The translations under genes were made by a program, and so were the position numbers. The notes beneath the pieces were generated by a model. That model was not told where the DNA came from. It made no database searches and saw only the letters and a list, made by a program, of their open reading frames with translations. 56,801 nt of DNA from Betaproteobacteria bacterium. Its GTDB lineage: Bacteria; Pseudomonadota; Gammaproteobacteria; Burkholderiales; Rhodocyclaceae. Below, piece by piece: positions 38,206 to 47,506 of this stretch; position 1 is the first letter of the stretch; every line of letters starts with the position of its first letter. Location: the NCBI GenBank assembly GCA_019136545.1, contig JAGVUA010000107.1, forward strand, positions 1-56,801, in the 5' to 3' direction.

Positions 38206-38961
38206 TTAGGCCGCGACGACGCCACCGTCGACCGAGATGAGCGAGCCATTGACGAACTCGGCCTCGGCGGAGGCGACGAAACAGATCATGTTGGCGATAT
38301 CCTCCGGCGCCGCGTAGTCGGGCCGCAGGGAGAGGCGACCGATCAGGTCCAGCGCCGCGTTGTCGGGAACGGTGAAGTGCTGCAGAAAAGGCGTGGCCGT
38401 GCCGCCGGGACACACGGCGTTGATGCGGATCCCCTGGCGGCCGAATTCCACGGCCATGGCGCGGGTCAACCCGACCAGGGCGTGCTTCGAGGCGGTGTAG
38501 GCCGCCATGTAGGCCTGGCCCATGAGCCCGGCCGTCGAGGCCACATTGACGATATTGCCGCGGCGAGCCAACAGGTGAGGCAGCGCCGCCTGGCTCAGGT
38601 AAAACGGGCCATGGACGTTGACGGCGAACATCCGCTGCCAGGTTTCCGGCGTTTCGGCCTGCATGGGCGTGAGGCCGCCGAAGCCCGCGACGTTGCAGAG
38701 CATGTCGAGGCCGCCCCAGGCCTGGACCGCCTGGTCGACCAGGGCGCGACACTGTGCCGGATCGCCGATGTCGGCCGTTGCAGCGAGCGCTTCGCCGCCA
38801 GCATCGGCAATCGCCCTGGCCGTGGCCTGGACGCCCGCGCCATTGATGTCGGCGCACAGCACGCGCGCGCCTTCCCGGCCCATGCGCAGGGCGGTGGCCT
38901 GTCCCATGCCCGATGCCGCGCCCGTGACCAGGGCGATTTTCCCGCTAAAGCGTTGCGTCAT
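38206..38961 (-). CDS. Short-chain dehydrogenase/reductase
   Basis: This 251-residue classical SDR has cofactor motif ALVTGAASGMGQATAL (TGxxxGxG) near residue 10, the NVAG motif at about 90, the catalytic Ser in NVASTAGLMGQ near 140, and YTASKHALVGLTRAMAVEFG with the Tyr/Lys pair near 155. The C-terminal FVNGSLISVDGG is typical. An Asp in LCADINGAG after the second strand favours NAD over NADP. Start MTQRFSGK at 38961 is preferred over the frame's earlier Met. It is probably an alcohol dehydrogenase step of the surrounding pathway. Confidence 0.9.
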   Translation of the reverse strand: MTQRFSGKIALVTGAASGMGQATALRMGREGARVLCADINGAGVQATARAIADAGGEALAATADIGDPAQCRALVDQAVQAWGGLDMLCNVAGFGGLTPMQAETPETWQRMFAVNVHGPFYLSQAALPHLLARRGNIVNVASTAGLMGQAYMAAYTASKHALVGLTRAMAVEFGRQGIRINAVCPGGTATPFLQHFTVPDNAALDLIGRLSLRPDYAAPEDIANMICFVASAEAEFVNGSLISVDGGVVAA

Positions 38962-38984
38962 CACTGCCGCCTCCATGCAGATCG

Positions 38985-40004
38985 TCACTGGCCCCACGGG
39001 GCGACCATGACTTTGCAGTCAGGGCCGGCGCCTCGCAGGCTCTCGAATTTCCCTGGCAGCTCAGCCAGGCCGACGGTGCTGGTGATCATGGCTCGGGGCC
39101 GGTGATCGCCGGCGGCGATCACGTCCGCCGTGTATTGAAAATCCTGTTTGTCATAGCACATGGAGAACAGCAGGCGCACTTCCTTGGTCAGGGCGGTGAC
39201 GGGCACGAAGCTATCGGGAACCGTGCAGAAGCCGAGCGACACGACCGTGCCCAGCGGCTTGACCTGGTCGATGGCTGCGGCGATCGCGCCCGGCAGGCCG
39301 ACGGCCTCGAACACCACATCCGGCGGTCCGCCCAGGGCTTCCCGCACGGCGGCGGCCGCATCGGCGACTGCCGCGTTGGCGATGAAGGCGCTGGCGCCGA
39401 CCGCCTGGGCTATCGGTGCGCGGCGCGCCGAGGCCGCCATCACGGCCACTCGGCTGGCCCCCAGCCTCCCGGCCCAGAAGGCGGCGGCGAGGCCGATGGG
39501 TCCGGCGCCGGTCACCAGCACCCGGGCGCCGATCGGCAGGTTCGCCTTGCGCACGCCTTCCAGCCCGACGGCCAGGGGCTCGATCAAGGCGCCTTCCTCG
39601 TCGCTCAGTTCCGGCGGCAGCACCACGCAATCGCGCGCCCCGACCCGCGAATACTCGCTGAAGCCGTGAATGACGTCGAAGCGTCCCTGCGGGCAGTGAT
39701 GCGGCCGGCCGGCAAGGCAGGCCGGACAATGGCCGCAGCCGACATAGGGCATGGGTGCGAGGCGGTCGCCCAGCTTGATCGCCTCGACGCCGGCGCCGAG
39801 TGCCACGACCTCGCCGGCGAGCTCGTGGCCGATGATGGTGTCGATGGGCAGTTGGAGGCCGTGGCCGGAGGTCAGGTGCAGGTCGCTGCCGCAGATGCCG
39901 GCGCGCGCGACGCGGATCAGCACCTCGCCGGGACCGGGCGCCGGGTCCGGCCGTTCCTCGATTGCCAGCGCCTGCCCGGCGCCCTTGAATACGGCTGCTT
40001 TCAT
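38985..40004 (-). CDS. Zinc-dependent alcohol dehydrogenase (MDR family)
   Basis: This 339-residue medium-chain dehydrogenase has the catalytic-zinc segment RAGICGSDLHLTSGHG near residue 33, then GHELAGEVVALGAG near 60. Four structural-zinc cysteines lie in VGCGHCPACLAGRPHHCPQ near 90. The nucleotide loop is VLVTGAGPIGLAAAFWAG near 165. It resembles threonine/sorbitol-type dehydrogenases. The substrate is unknown; it sits between the sulfotransferase and the SDR, so it probably oxidises a side-chain or ring alcohol in the same pathway (inference). Confidence 0.9.
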   Translation of the reverse strand: MKAAVFKGAGQALAIEERPDPAPGPGEVLIRVARAGICGSDLHLTSGHGLQLPIDTIIGHELAGEVVALGAGVEAIKLGDRLAPMPYVGCGHCPACLAGRPHHCPQGRFDVIHGFSEYSRVGARDCVVLPPELSDEEGALIEPLAVGLEGVRKANLPIGARVLVTGAGPIGLAAAFWAGRLGASRVAVMAASARRAPIAQAVGASAFIANAAVADAAAAVREALGGPPDVVFEAVGLPGAIAAAIDQVKPLGTVVSLGFCTVPDSFVPVTALTKEVRLLFSMCYDKQDFQYTADVIAAGDHRPRAMITSTVGLAELPGKFESLRGAGPDCKVMVAPWGQ

Positions 40005-40025
40005 GATGCGCTCCTTGTCACCGTG

Positions 40026-41183
40026 TCATCGCTCGAACAGGTCGTGCCGCGTCATGTAGTCCGCGAAACGCTCGTGAATGGCTCCGTCGCTGAGACCGAA
40101 TCGTTCGGCGCTGTATTCGTGGCGGCCGTGCTTGTGTTGCGGGTTGGCGCCAAGCCAGCGGCGCATCCGCTGTTCCGCTTCGTCGCCGAGGTCGAGGCCG
40201 AAGTGTCGATAGATCGCCCGCACGACCGCCATCGGGTCCTGGCGGAAATCGGCGAAGCGGACATCGAAGAAACGTTCCGGGTGCGCTTCGCGTACCCGCT
40301 GGGCGCGCTCCGCCGACTCGGCCCAGAGACGCAACTCGCGCGGACCGATGTCTCGTGGATCGGTCTGGCGTGCCTGGAAGAAGCACCGCGCGGGCCAGAT
40401 GACGCCGCAGACCGATGGAATGCACCTGGCCGGGTCGCGATGGGTCTGGATGACGCAGGCATCGGGAAACACCGCCAGCAGGGCGTCGAGGTGGCTGATG
40501 TGGCCGGGGTTCTTCAGCAGCCAGCGATGGGCGGCATCGTCGGCGCCGATCAGGCGCAGGTTGTCGGCATAGCGGCGATAGCTGGCCGTTTCGTCGCGGT
40601 TCCACCACCAGCGGTCGTAGCTCGGCAGGCCGTAACCGGTGGCAGGGTAGTGGCTGACGAAACTCTGCGCCAGCAGGTTCAGGCACTCGTCCACTTCATC
40701 CGCATTCACTTCATGGGAGACGCGCAGCGCCGGCACGGCGTCGAGAAAGGCCTGCTGGTTGGCCACGGCGGCCCGGAACTGCGGGTTGTCCTGCCAGGTT
40801 TGACGGGGCGGGCGCGGCATGGGGGTGCCGATCAGCCATTGTTCCAGGCCCTGGAACTGGGGGTCCATCGACAGCAGCTTGTGCAGGGCCGTCGTGCCGG
40901 TGCGGGGAATGCCGGTGACGACCAGCGGTGCCCGGATCGGCTGGCCGAGGCACTCGGGCCGCTGTCGCCAGCCCCGCTCGGACCACGCGCGGCTGACCAG
41001 CAGGCTCAGGATGGGGCCGGACAGTGGCTGGACATTGCCGGTGTTTACGGCTACGTCGGCGCGGATGGCATCCACCAGCATGCCGAGCCCCGCCGCGAAC
41101 CCGTCGCCGAAATCGGTCATGCCGCAGGCCGTCGATGCCTGTTCCAGCAATTGGTCGATCCCGGGGAAAACGACGCCGGTCAT
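40026..41183 (-). CDS. Sulfotransferase-family protein
   Basis: This 385-residue protein has the PAPS-binding loop VVTGIPRTGTTALHKLLS near residue 90 and the 3'-phosphate segment IQTHRDPARCIPSVCGV near 245. Proteins of this P-loop family transfer sulfonate to hydroxyls, but many bacterial members in lipid or steroid clusters have no proven sulfotransferase role. The C-terminal HKHGRHEYSAERFGL motif is common to this subgroup. It begins 10 bp below the DUF1214 gene. Confidence 0.88.
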   Translation of the reverse strand: MTGVVFPGIDQLLEQASTACGMTDFGDGFAAGLGMLVDAIRADVAVNTGNVQPLSGPILSLLVSRAWSERGWRQRPECLGQPIRAPLVVTGIPRTGTTALHKLLSMDPQFQGLEQWLIGTPMPRPPRQTWQDNPQFRAAVANQQAFLDAVPALRVSHEVNADEVDECLNLLAQSFVSHYPATGYGLPSYDRWWWNRDETASYRRYADNLRLIGADDAAHRWLLKNPGHISHLDALLAVFPDACVIQTHRDPARCIPSVCGVIWPARCFFQARQTDPRDIGPRELRLWAESAERAQRVREAHPERFFDVRFADFRQDPMAVVRAIYRHFGLDLGDEAEQRMRRWLGANPQHKHGRHEYSAERFGLSDGAIHERFADYMTRHDLFER

Positions 41184-41193
41184 GGTCCTTGCC

Positions 41194-42366
41194 TCACCAG
41201 CGGCGCCGCCACTGGCCGCCGATGCGGCGTGTCCGCAGTTGTTCGGCGCGTTCGGCCGTGGTGACCGTCGGCGTTTCCGGCGGCAAGTGCCGGCGCAGCT
41301 CCTTGAACGGCACGGCGTGCAGGGTGGGGATGGGCAGGGCGTCGGCTTCGTACCAGCGGCCGATGATCATGCCTTGCAGGGTGCCCGCCGGATCCAGCCA
41401 GTTCGGTACGCCGGGATCTTCGAGACTGATCACGGCGCGGAAGCGGCCGTCGGCGTCGATGTGCGCCTGATGGCCATTGAGGCTGCTCTGGCGCTGGATG
41501 AATTCGACGGCGTTCCACAACGCGTCGTTGAGTTGCACGTTCCAGTAGCGATGTCGCGCCGGCAGCGCCGTCTCCAGGATCAGCGCCTCGTCGGCAGCGA
41601 AGCGGAAGATGCCTTGCCAATAGGCCTGCGCGGGCACGGCGCCGCCGAAGTCGGCGAGCTCGATCTTGTTGATCAGGCCGCGCTTCAGCGCGGCGTTCTG
41701 GTAGTTGAGCCACAGGCGCGACAGGCGCTGGGTGAAGCCTCCCAGCAATTCGCGGATGCGTTGGTCGATCTGTTCGGCGGCAAGGCGCGGCTTGAGCGCG
41801 GTTGCGCCGACGCGCTCGATGGCCAGCGTGGCTTCGCGCTCTTCGCCCCAGGCGTAGGCGCGGTTGCGCACCATGATGAATTCGGCGTCGGGATGAAGGG
41901 GCAGCCAGTTGCCCTGGTGGCCGGCGGGGCGCTCGGCGCTGAAGATCACATCCATTTCCCCGTTGGGCCCCAGCATCAGCGCGTCGGCATCGAAGTAGCC
42001 GAAGTTCCTGCCCGGGGCATCGGCCATGCCCATCATGTGGGCGCCGGTGGAAAACGTCAGCAGCCTGACGGTGCCCCGGTTGCCGGTGATCCGATACACG
42101 GCGTCGCCCCGCACGGGGGCGAGCAGGTAGGTATCGTCCGGATTCGGCTGCAGCAGGAAGACGGAGTTGAGAAAGGGCGCCCAGTCGGGATGATCCGCGT
42201 CCGCCTGAAAATAAAGGAAGTAGCCCAGCGACAGGTTCATCAGCAGCTGCCGGTAGAGCTCGGCTCCTAGCTGCCTGTTCTGCGGATCGAACGTCAGGTC
42301 GACCAGCTTGCCGGCCGGCTGCAACAGTTCGAGGTATTCCGACCAGGACGGCAACCTCGCGGTCAC
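41194..42366 (-). CDS. DUF1214-domain protein
   Basis: This 390-residue protein of unknown function has a C-terminal DUF1214-like region. Visible features are YFDADALMLGPNGEMDVIFS near residue 125, the Trp/Asn-rich core RHRYWNVQLNDALWNAVEF near 270 and the late DPGVPNWLDPAGTLQGMIIG near 320, typical of this family. It has no signal peptide or membrane segment. Family members recur in steroid, terpenoid and hydrocarbon degradation clusters, but I know of no assigned reaction. It is the first gene of the seven-gene run, 96 bp below the HTH regulator. Confidence 0.82.
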   Translation of the reverse strand: MTARLPSWSEYLELLQPAGKLVDLTFDPQNRQLGAELYRQLLMNLSLGYFLYFQADADHPDWAPFLNSVFLLQPNPDDTYLLAPVRGDAVYRITGNRGTVRLLTFSTGAHMMGMADAPGRNFGYFDADALMLGPNGEMDVIFSAERPAGHQGNWLPLHPDAEFIMVRNRAYAWGEEREATLAIERVGATALKPRLAAEQIDQRIRELLGGFTQRLSRLWLNYQNAALKRGLINKIELADFGGAVPAQAYWQGIFRFAADEALILETALPARHRYWNVQLNDALWNAVEFIQRQSSLNGHQAHIDADGRFRAVISLEDPGVPNWLDPAGTLQGMIIGRWYEADALPIPTLHAVPFKELRRHLPPETPTVTTAERAEQLRTRRIGGQWRRRW

Positions 42367-42462
42367 GTCGACTCCGGCATCAAGACAGGAGGATGCAGTC
42401 TATAGGACGGGCCGGGCGTCTCCGCCGCGATGGGCGCGGCGATTGAGAAAGCACAGTTTCTG

Positions 42463-43254
42463 TTACTTGAGGGGTACAGCGAATGATTCCTGCCGCCCCG
42501 GACCGGGCGTACCCATGTCGCCGAGGCCGGACAGATCGACCGGCTGGGCGGCCACCAGCACGCCGTGCCAGCGGCATTGGTCGGCGGGCAGTTTTCTGTC
42601 GTCCTGGCTCAGGGCGTCGGCGGTCCGGCTCCATTCCTCGAAAAGCGCCTCCAGCCTCAGTACGGAGGCGTGCGACAGCTTGACCAGCCGATAGCGCCAG
42701 ACCACGTCCGGATGATCGAAGCCTTTGTTGAAATGCTGCTTCAGGTGACGGTCGAAGCTGGACTTGAGACGGTGGTTGTGCGCCCAGTGTATGTGCCGAA
42801 TGGTGCGCAACCGGACCTTGTTGCCCGGCAGGAGGTCGATGAAGCCAAGGCGGTCCAGATGGCCGAGCGTGCCGACGAGCACGTGGTCGGCCATCTGCAA
42901 TTCCGCTTGTATTTCCGACGGTGTCCAGCCCGTCATCAGCAGGTGCAGCAGAAACGCCAGGCCTTGGTTCTCGGCGAGAGCGTTTTCCTGGGCCGCCGAG
43001 AGCGGCTGCATCGACGCCTGGTCGCTCTGGGTCGCCAGTTCCGACAGTTCGAGCAGGCTGATGTCGGCCAGCTGGCATAGCCGTTCGAGGATTGCGAGAC
43101 TCAAGCCCTTGCCGGAAAGATAACGCTTGACGGTCATCTTGCTGATGTCCAGGGCCGTCGCGACGTCCTCGTGACGCAGGCCGCGCCCCCGGTAAAGTTC
43201 CTTGAGCGTGCGCAGCAGAAGGGGGATCTTGCTGTCGGCTCTGGCGCTGGTCAT
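42463..43254 (-). CDS. HTH (Cro/C1-type) transcriptional regulator
   Basis: This 263-residue regulator has an N-terminal helix-turn-helix (GLRHEDVATALDISKMTVKRYLSGKG, seen in pieces around residues 25-50, with core ALDISKMTVKRYL). A large C-terminal region, residues ~80-263, looks like a second winged-helix/effector part (WTPSEIQAELQMADHVLVG and LGFIDLLPGNKVRLR). The start MTSARADSK at 43254 is chosen; the open frame runs far upstream into bpt. It lies between bpt and the catabolic run, all on the minus strand, and is the likely local regulator. Confidence 0.82.
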   Translation of the reverse strand: MTSARADSKIPLLLRTLKELYRGRGLRHEDVATALDISKMTVKRYLSGKGLSLAILERLCQLADISLLELSELATQSDQASMQPLSAAQENALAENQGLAFLLHLLMTGWTPSEIQAELQMADHVLVGTLGHLDRLGFIDLLPGNKVRLRTIRHIHWAHNHRLKSSFDRHLKQHFNKGFDHPDVVWRYRLVKLSHASVLRLEALFEEWSRTADALSQDDRKLPADQCRWHGVLVAAQPVDLSGLGDMGTPGPGRQESFAVPLK

Positions 43255-43295
43255 GGAGTCGTCGATGCCCGTGGGATCGCCATGCGCCGACCCGG

Positions 43296-44030
43296 TCAGC
43301 GTTCCGGCGTCAACAATTGCCAGCAGCCTTCGGTGAACACCTCGAGCGGCCGGAAGCGCGCTTTGTAGGCCATCTTGCGGCTGTCCTTGATCCAGTAGCC
43401 GAGATAGAGGTGCGGCAGGCCAAGGTAACGGCATTGCGCCAGCTGCCAGAGAATGGCATAGGTGCCGAAGCTCGTGCCGGGCAAGTCGGGCTCGAAGAAG
43501 GTATAGACGGACGACAGCCCGTCGTCCAGCACGTCGATGATGCTGACCATGCGCAGGATGTCGTTCTCGCGGAATTCGATCAGGCGGCTGTCGACGTGGC
43601 TTTGCAACAGGAAGTGGGCGAACTGGTCGCGGCTGTCGCCATCCATGCCGCCGCCCTGGTGGCGCGCCAGCTGGTAGCGCTGATAGAGCGCGTAGTGCTC
43701 CTCGCGGAAACCGAGCGGCTTTTCGACCGGCACCAGACCGGCATGGCGCGCGGCCGCGCGGCGCTGTGTGCGGCTGATGGCAAAGCTGTCGACGAGAATG
43801 CGGGCCGGCTGGCATTCGCGGCAGGCGTCGCAGTAGGGGCGGTAGGTGAATACGCCGCTGCGCCGGAACCCGGCGCGCACCAGTTCGGCATAGGTGGCGC
43901 CGTCGATCAGGTGCGTCGGCGTGGCGACCTGGGAGCGAGCCACGCGGCCCGGCAGGTAGGAACAGCCATACGGCGCCGTGGCATAGAACTGCAGCAGCGG
44001 AAATCGCGGCAGGTCGCGCAGATGCGTCAT
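43296..44030 (-). CDS. bpt: Aspartate/glutamate leucyltransferase (Bpt)
   Basis: Bpt transfers leucine from tRNA to N-terminal Asp or Glu, marking proteins for ClpS/ClpAP. The 244-residue product has the ATE1 N-terminal Cys cluster [12 protein letters not shown] near residue 65 with the upstream CSYL. The C-terminal core shows [23 protein letters not shown] near 205 (core [13 protein letters not shown]). The start overlaps aat by 4 bases, so the two N-degron transferases are coupled. Confidence 0.94.
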   Translation of the reverse strand: MTHLRDLPRFPLLQFYATAPYGCSYLPGRVARSQVATPTHLIDGATYAELVRAGFRRSGVFTYRPYCDACRECQPARILVDSFAISRTQRRAAARHAGLVPVEKPLGFREEHYALYQRYQLARHQGGGMDGDSRDQFAHFLLQSHVDSRLIEFRENDILRMVSIIDVLDDGLSSVYTFFEPDLPGTSFGTYAILWQLAQCRYLGLPHLYLGYWIKDSRKMAYKARFRPLEVFTEGCWQLLTPER

Positions 44031-44746
44031 CGATGTTTCCGGAAAGCGTCGGCCACCGCGTCGGCCGGCCAGCGGCCGGGCGAGTCAAAGTCAGCGGTGG
44101 CGAGGCGCCGCAGCAGCGCCGTGAAGTCGCTGCGCGGAATCGGCCGGGCGCCGAGGGAGGCGAGGTGCGTGGTTTCCATCTGGCAGTCAATTATGCCGAA
44201 TTCGAGGCGCTTCAGATGTTCGCATAAATGCGCCAGGGCGATTTTCGAGGCATCGCTGCGCTGCGTGAACATCGATTCGCCGTAGAAGACGCGGCCCAGG
44301 GCGACGCCGTACAGGCCGCCCGCCAGCTTGTTGTCGATCCACGTTTCCACGCTGTGGGCATGGCCGAGTTCATGCAGCCGTCGATAGGCGGCCTGCATCG
44401 CCAGCGTGATCCAGGTACCCGTCTGGCCGTCGCGCGGCGTGCCCGCGCAGGCCGCGACGACGGCGTCGAAAGCGGTGTCAAGCCGGACTTCGTAATCGCC
44501 TTGGCGCAATGCCCTGCCCAGCGAGCGCGAGATCTTGAGTTCGGTCGGCAACAACACCATGCGCGGATCCGGACTCCACCAGAGGATGGGTTCGCCGGCG
44601 ATGTACCAGGGGAAGATGCCGAGCCGGTACGCGGCGAGCAGCCATTCAGGCGAAAGGTCGCCGCCGGCCGCCAGCAAGCCGTTGGGTTCGGCAAGCGCGG
44701 TGGTGACGGGCGGGAAGACAGGGTCCGGCGGCAGCCATGGGATCAT
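44027..44746 (-). CDS. aat: Leucyl/phenylalanyl-tRNA-protein transferase (Aat)
   Basis: Aat adds Leu or Phe to N-terminal Lys or Arg, creating N-degrons for ClpS. The 239-residue product carries [20 protein letters not shown] and [19 protein letters not shown] near residues 25-65, [17 protein letters not shown] near 135 and [18 protein letters not shown] near 155. All are family signatures. It overlaps fbpC upstream and bpt downstream by 4 bases each, so its transcription probably starts at the fbpC promoter. Confidence 0.95.
   Translation of the reverse strand: MIPWLPPDPVFPPVTTALAEPNGLLAAGGDLSPEWLLAAYRLGIFPWYIAGEPILWWSPDPRMVLLPTELKISRSLGRALRQGDYEVRLDTAFDAVVAACAGTPRDGQTGTWITLAMQAAYRRLHELGHAHSVETWIDNKLAGGLYGVALGRVFYGESMFTQRSDASKIALAHLCEHLKRLEFGIIDCQMETTHLASLGARPIPRSDFTALLRRLATADFDSPGRWPADAVADAFRKHR
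44087..44109 (+). repeat. Dispersed 23-nt motif, copy 13 (in aat, antisense)
   Basis: Tail CGGTGGCGAGGCGCC. It is antisense to aat; the codons read [14 protein letters not shown] at the C-terminal end, closely matching RRLAAADFQ encoded by copy 8 in mnmC. Confidence 0.75.
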
Positions 44747-45801
44747 CCTTGGAACGCTACCACATGATCGACGTCGAGCCGCAGGCCGATCCGTTCGCCG
44801 ATGGCGTGGTTGTGGTGCGAAGGCACCAGGGAGAGGACTTGCGCGCCGGACGGCAGGCGCAGGGTGTAGAGAAACTCGGCGCCGCGAAACGCCTTGGCGA
44901 CGACTTCGGCGCGCAGGGTGGCACCGTCGTCGTGCACCAGATCATCCGGCCGCAACAACACTTGCAGGCGATCGCCGGAGGTGCTGCCCATCGGCAGGTG
45001 GCTGGTGAGGCGTCCGAGTTCCACTTCGACGCTGCCGTCGGCCAGCAGCGTGCCGGGCAGGAAGGCGCCCTGGCCGACAAAATCGGCGACGAAGCGCGTT
45101 GCCGGCCGGTGGTAGAGGTCGTAGGGCGCCGCCCATTGCTCGATGGCGCCCGCGCGCATGATGCCGACGACGTCGGCCACCGCAAAGGATTCGTGCTGGT
45201 CGTGAGTGACGAGGATGGCCGTGGTGCCGGTGGCCTTGAGGATGTCGCGCACTTCCAGCGACAGGCGCTCGCGCAATTCGACGTCGAGGTTGGAGAAGGG
45301 CTCGTCGAGCAGCAACAGGCGCGGCTTGGGCGCCAATGCCCGGGCGAGGGCGACGCGCTGTTGCTGGCCGCCCGAAAGTTCGTGCGGAAACTTGTCGTCC
45401 TGACCGGTCAGGCCGATCAGCTCGAGCAGTTCGGCGACGCGTTGCCGGCGTTCCGCCGCGGCTGACTTTGCGCGATGGCGATCTAGGCCGAAGGCGATGT
45501 TGTCGACGACCGACAGGTGAGGGAACAAGGCGTATTCCTGAAACACCATGCCGATCTGGCGGCGCTCGGGTGGCACCATGCGCGTCGCGCTGGCGACCAC
45601 TTCGCCCTCGATGGCGATGCTGCCGGCGCTGGGTTGCTCGAAGCCCGCGATCAGCCGCAGCGCCGTGGTTTTGCCGCAGCCTGAAGCGCCCAGCAGACAG
45701 CCGATCTGTCCGCGCGGCAGCGACAAAGACAAGGCGCGGACGACGGCGTGCTGGCCGTAGGCATAGTCCACGCGATCGAGTTGAAGCAAGTCGGCAGTCA
45801 A
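44743..45801 (-). CDS. fbpC: Ferric iron ABC transporter ATPase (FbpC)
   Basis: This 352-residue ATPase energises Fe3+ import with FbpB and FbpA. It has Walker [21 protein letters not shown] near residue 40, signature [18 protein letters not shown] near 140, Walker [13 protein letters not shown] near 160 and the His switch in [11 protein letters not shown]. The C-terminal TOBE-like regulatory domain starts about 240 ([11 protein letters not shown]). The start is uncertain: TTG at 45801 gives a natural N-terminus, while the open frame extends to a TTG at 45822. It is divergent from fbpB and overlaps aat. Putrescine or sulfate importers are less likely given FbpB and FbpA. Confidence 0.88.
   Translation of the reverse strand: MTADLLQLDRVDYAYGQHAVVRALSLSLPRGQIGCLLGASGCGKTTALRLIAGFEQPSAGSIAIEGEVVASATRMVPPERRQIGMVFQEYALFPHLSVVDNIAFGLDRHRAKSAAAERRQRVAELLELIGLTGQDDKFPHELSGGQQQRVALARALAPKPRLLLLDEPFSNLDVELRERLSLEVRDILKATGTTAILVTHDQHESFAVADVVGIMRAGAIEQWAAPYDLYHRPATRFVADFVGQGAFLPGTLLADGSVEVELGRLTSHLPMGSTSGDRLQVLLRPDDLVHDDGATLRAEVVAKAFRGAEFLYTLRLPSGAQVLSLVPSHHNHAIGERIGLRLDVDHVVAFQG
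45447..45469 (-). repeat. Dispersed 23-nt motif, copy 14 (in fbpC)
   Basis: Tail CCGCGGCGGAACGCC. It is in the fbpC sense direction, reading KSAAAERR, in the helical region before the ABC signature. This is the last copy toward the right; none was seen from 45.5 kb to the end. Confidence 0.75.
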
Positions 45802-45822
45802 TGTGCAGTGATTCTTTATCAA

Positions 45823-45848
45823 GAACGGTTCTCAATTATAATCGCGTC
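45823..45848. promoter_or_regulatory. Divergent fbpC/fbpB promoter region with Fur-like site
   Basis: The short AT-rich gap contains GGTTCTCAATTATAATC, similar to half-sites of the Fur box (its complement has GATTATAATTGAGAA). A perfect TATAAT lies at 45837-45842, only 6 bases before the fbpB ATG. No ribosome site precedes fbpB, so a leaderless transcript is possible. The Fur assignment is weaker here than at fbpA. Confidence 0.45.
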
Positions 45849-47495
45849 ATGGTGTTTCGCCCACTCACCGCCGTCAGCTTTTTCGTTGCGCTCCTGGTTG
45901 CCCTGCCGGTGCTGGCGGTCGGCGCCAGCCTGCTGGCGCCGGGCACCGGCGAAACCCTGGCGCATCTGGCGGCGACGATATTGCCGGAGACCATCGCCAA
46001 TTCGCTCTGGCTGTGCCTGATCGTCGGCCTGCTGGTGTCCAGCATGGGCACGGTATCGGCCTGGCTGGTGGCGACGCGGGAGTTTCCCGGCCGGCGCGTC
46101 TTCGAATGGGCGTTGCTGCTGCCCATGGCCATGCCGGCCTATGTGCTGGCCTATACCTACACGGATTTCCTTCAGTTCGTCGGACCGGTGCAGAGCTGGC
46201 TGCGCGAAAGCTTCGGTTGGCGCCGCGGCGACTATTGGTTTCCCGAGGTGCGCAGCTTGCCGGGGGCGGCGGCGATGCTGGGCTTCGTGCTGTACCCTTA
46301 CGTTTATCTGTTGGCGCGCACCGCTTTTCTCGAGCGTGCCGCCGGCATGATCGAGGCGGCGCGCGTGCTCGGCGCCAGTCAAATGCAGGTGTTCTTCCGC
46401 GTTTCGGTGCCGCTGGCGCGGCCGGCGATCACAGTGGGCGTGGCGCTGGCCTTGATGGAAACCATGGCCGACTACGGCACCGTTGCCTACTTTGCCGTGC
46501 CGACGTTCACCACGGGCATTTATCGCGCCTGGTTCGCGCTCGGCGATCGTGCCGCCGCAGCGCAACTTGCAGTCGGCCTGCTCGGCTTCGTGCTGCTGCT
46601 GCTGGCGCTCGAGCGTATCGGCCGCGGTCGCGCCCGCTATCACGACACCAGCCTGCGCCGTGGCCGCGGCCGTCTGCATCTGCGCGGGTTCCCCGCCTGT
46701 CTCGCGTTCCTGGCCTGTCTGATGCCGATCCTGCTCGGTTTCCTGCTGCCGGCGGGACTGCTGTTGCGGCTCGGTTTGGGCGAGGCGGGTACCGAGTTCG
46801 CACCGCGTTTTTTTCGGCTGGCCGGCAACAGCTTGCTCGTCGCCGCGCTGGCTGCCTCGATCGCCGGGCTGCTGGCCGTGTTGCTGGCCTACGGCGCGCG
46901 CCTCGCCCGTCGACCTCGGCACGCCTTGCTGGCCCAGGCCGCGAACCGGCTGGTGGGCCTGGGTTACGCGGTACCCGGTTCGGTGATCGCGGTCGGCGTC
47001 CTGATTCCGGTCACGCGCCTCGATCACTGGCTCGCCGCGGTGTGGCAGCAAGTGTCGGGCAGCTATCCGGGACTGATCCTCACCGGCGGGATCGCGGCGT
47101 TGATCTACGCCTATCTGGCGCGTTTCCTGTCGATCGCACTGCAAACGGTCGAGTCGGGCCTGGCGAAGATCACCCCGGCGATGGATGCCGCGGCCAGGAG
47201 CCTGGGCTGCGGCGAGACGGAAACCTTGCGGCGGGTCCATCTGCCGCTGCTGTCGGGCAGCCTGCTGACGGCGGTGCTGCTGGTGTTCGTCGATGTGATG
47301 AAGGAACTGCCGGCGACGTTGGTCATGCGGCCCTTCAACTTCGACACGCTGGCGACGCAGACGTACACGCTCGCCGCCGACGAGCGCCTGGCCGAGGCAT
47401 CGCTCGCCGCGCTGGCCATCGTCGGCGTCGGCCTGCTGCCGATCTACGCGCTGGCACGCCAGATCGCGCGCGGCCGCGCCGTTGCCGGCTGCTAG
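45849..47495 (+). CDS. fbpB: Ferric iron ABC transporter permease (FbpB)
   Basis: This 548-residue inner-membrane permease has about twelve spans built from two BPD-transporter halves. Each half carries an EAA-type loop for contact with FbpC: EAARVLGASQMQVFFRVSVP near residue 170 and DAAARSLGCGETETLRRVHLP near 445. The first span starts FRPLTAVSFFVALLVALPVL. The length of a fused two-domain FbpB is normal. The frame is open far upstream of ATG 45849, but that region overlaps fbpC on the other strand and is not coding for FbpB. The stop is 11 bases from the convergent pilin gene. Confidence 0.92.
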   Translation: MVFRPLTAVSFFVALLVALPVLAVGASLLAPGTGETLAHLAATILPETIANSLWLCLIVGLLVSSMGTVSAWLVATREFPGRRVFEWALLLPMAMPAYVLAYTYTDFLQFVGPVQSWLRESFGWRRGDYWFPEVRSLPGAAAMLGFVLYPYVYLLARTAFLERAAGMIEAARVLGASQMQVFFRVSVPLARPAITVGVALALMETMADYGTVAYFAVPTFTTGIYRAWFALGDRAAAAQLAVGLLGFVLLLLALERIGRGRARYHDTSLRRGRGRLHLRGFPACLAFLACLMPILLGFLLPAGLLLRLGLGEAGTEFAPRFFRLAGNSLLVAALAASIAGLLAVLLAYGARLARRPRHALLAQAANRLVGLGYAVPGSVIAVGVLIPVTRLDHWLAAVWQQVSGSYPGLILTGGIAALIYAYLARFLSIALQTVESGLAKITPAMDAAARSLGCGETETLRRVHLPLLSGSLLTAVLLVFVDVMKELPATLVMRPFNFDTLATQTYTLAADERLAEASLAALAIVGVGLLPIYALARQIARGRAVAGC

Positions 47496-47506
47496 GCGAG
47501 CAGACC

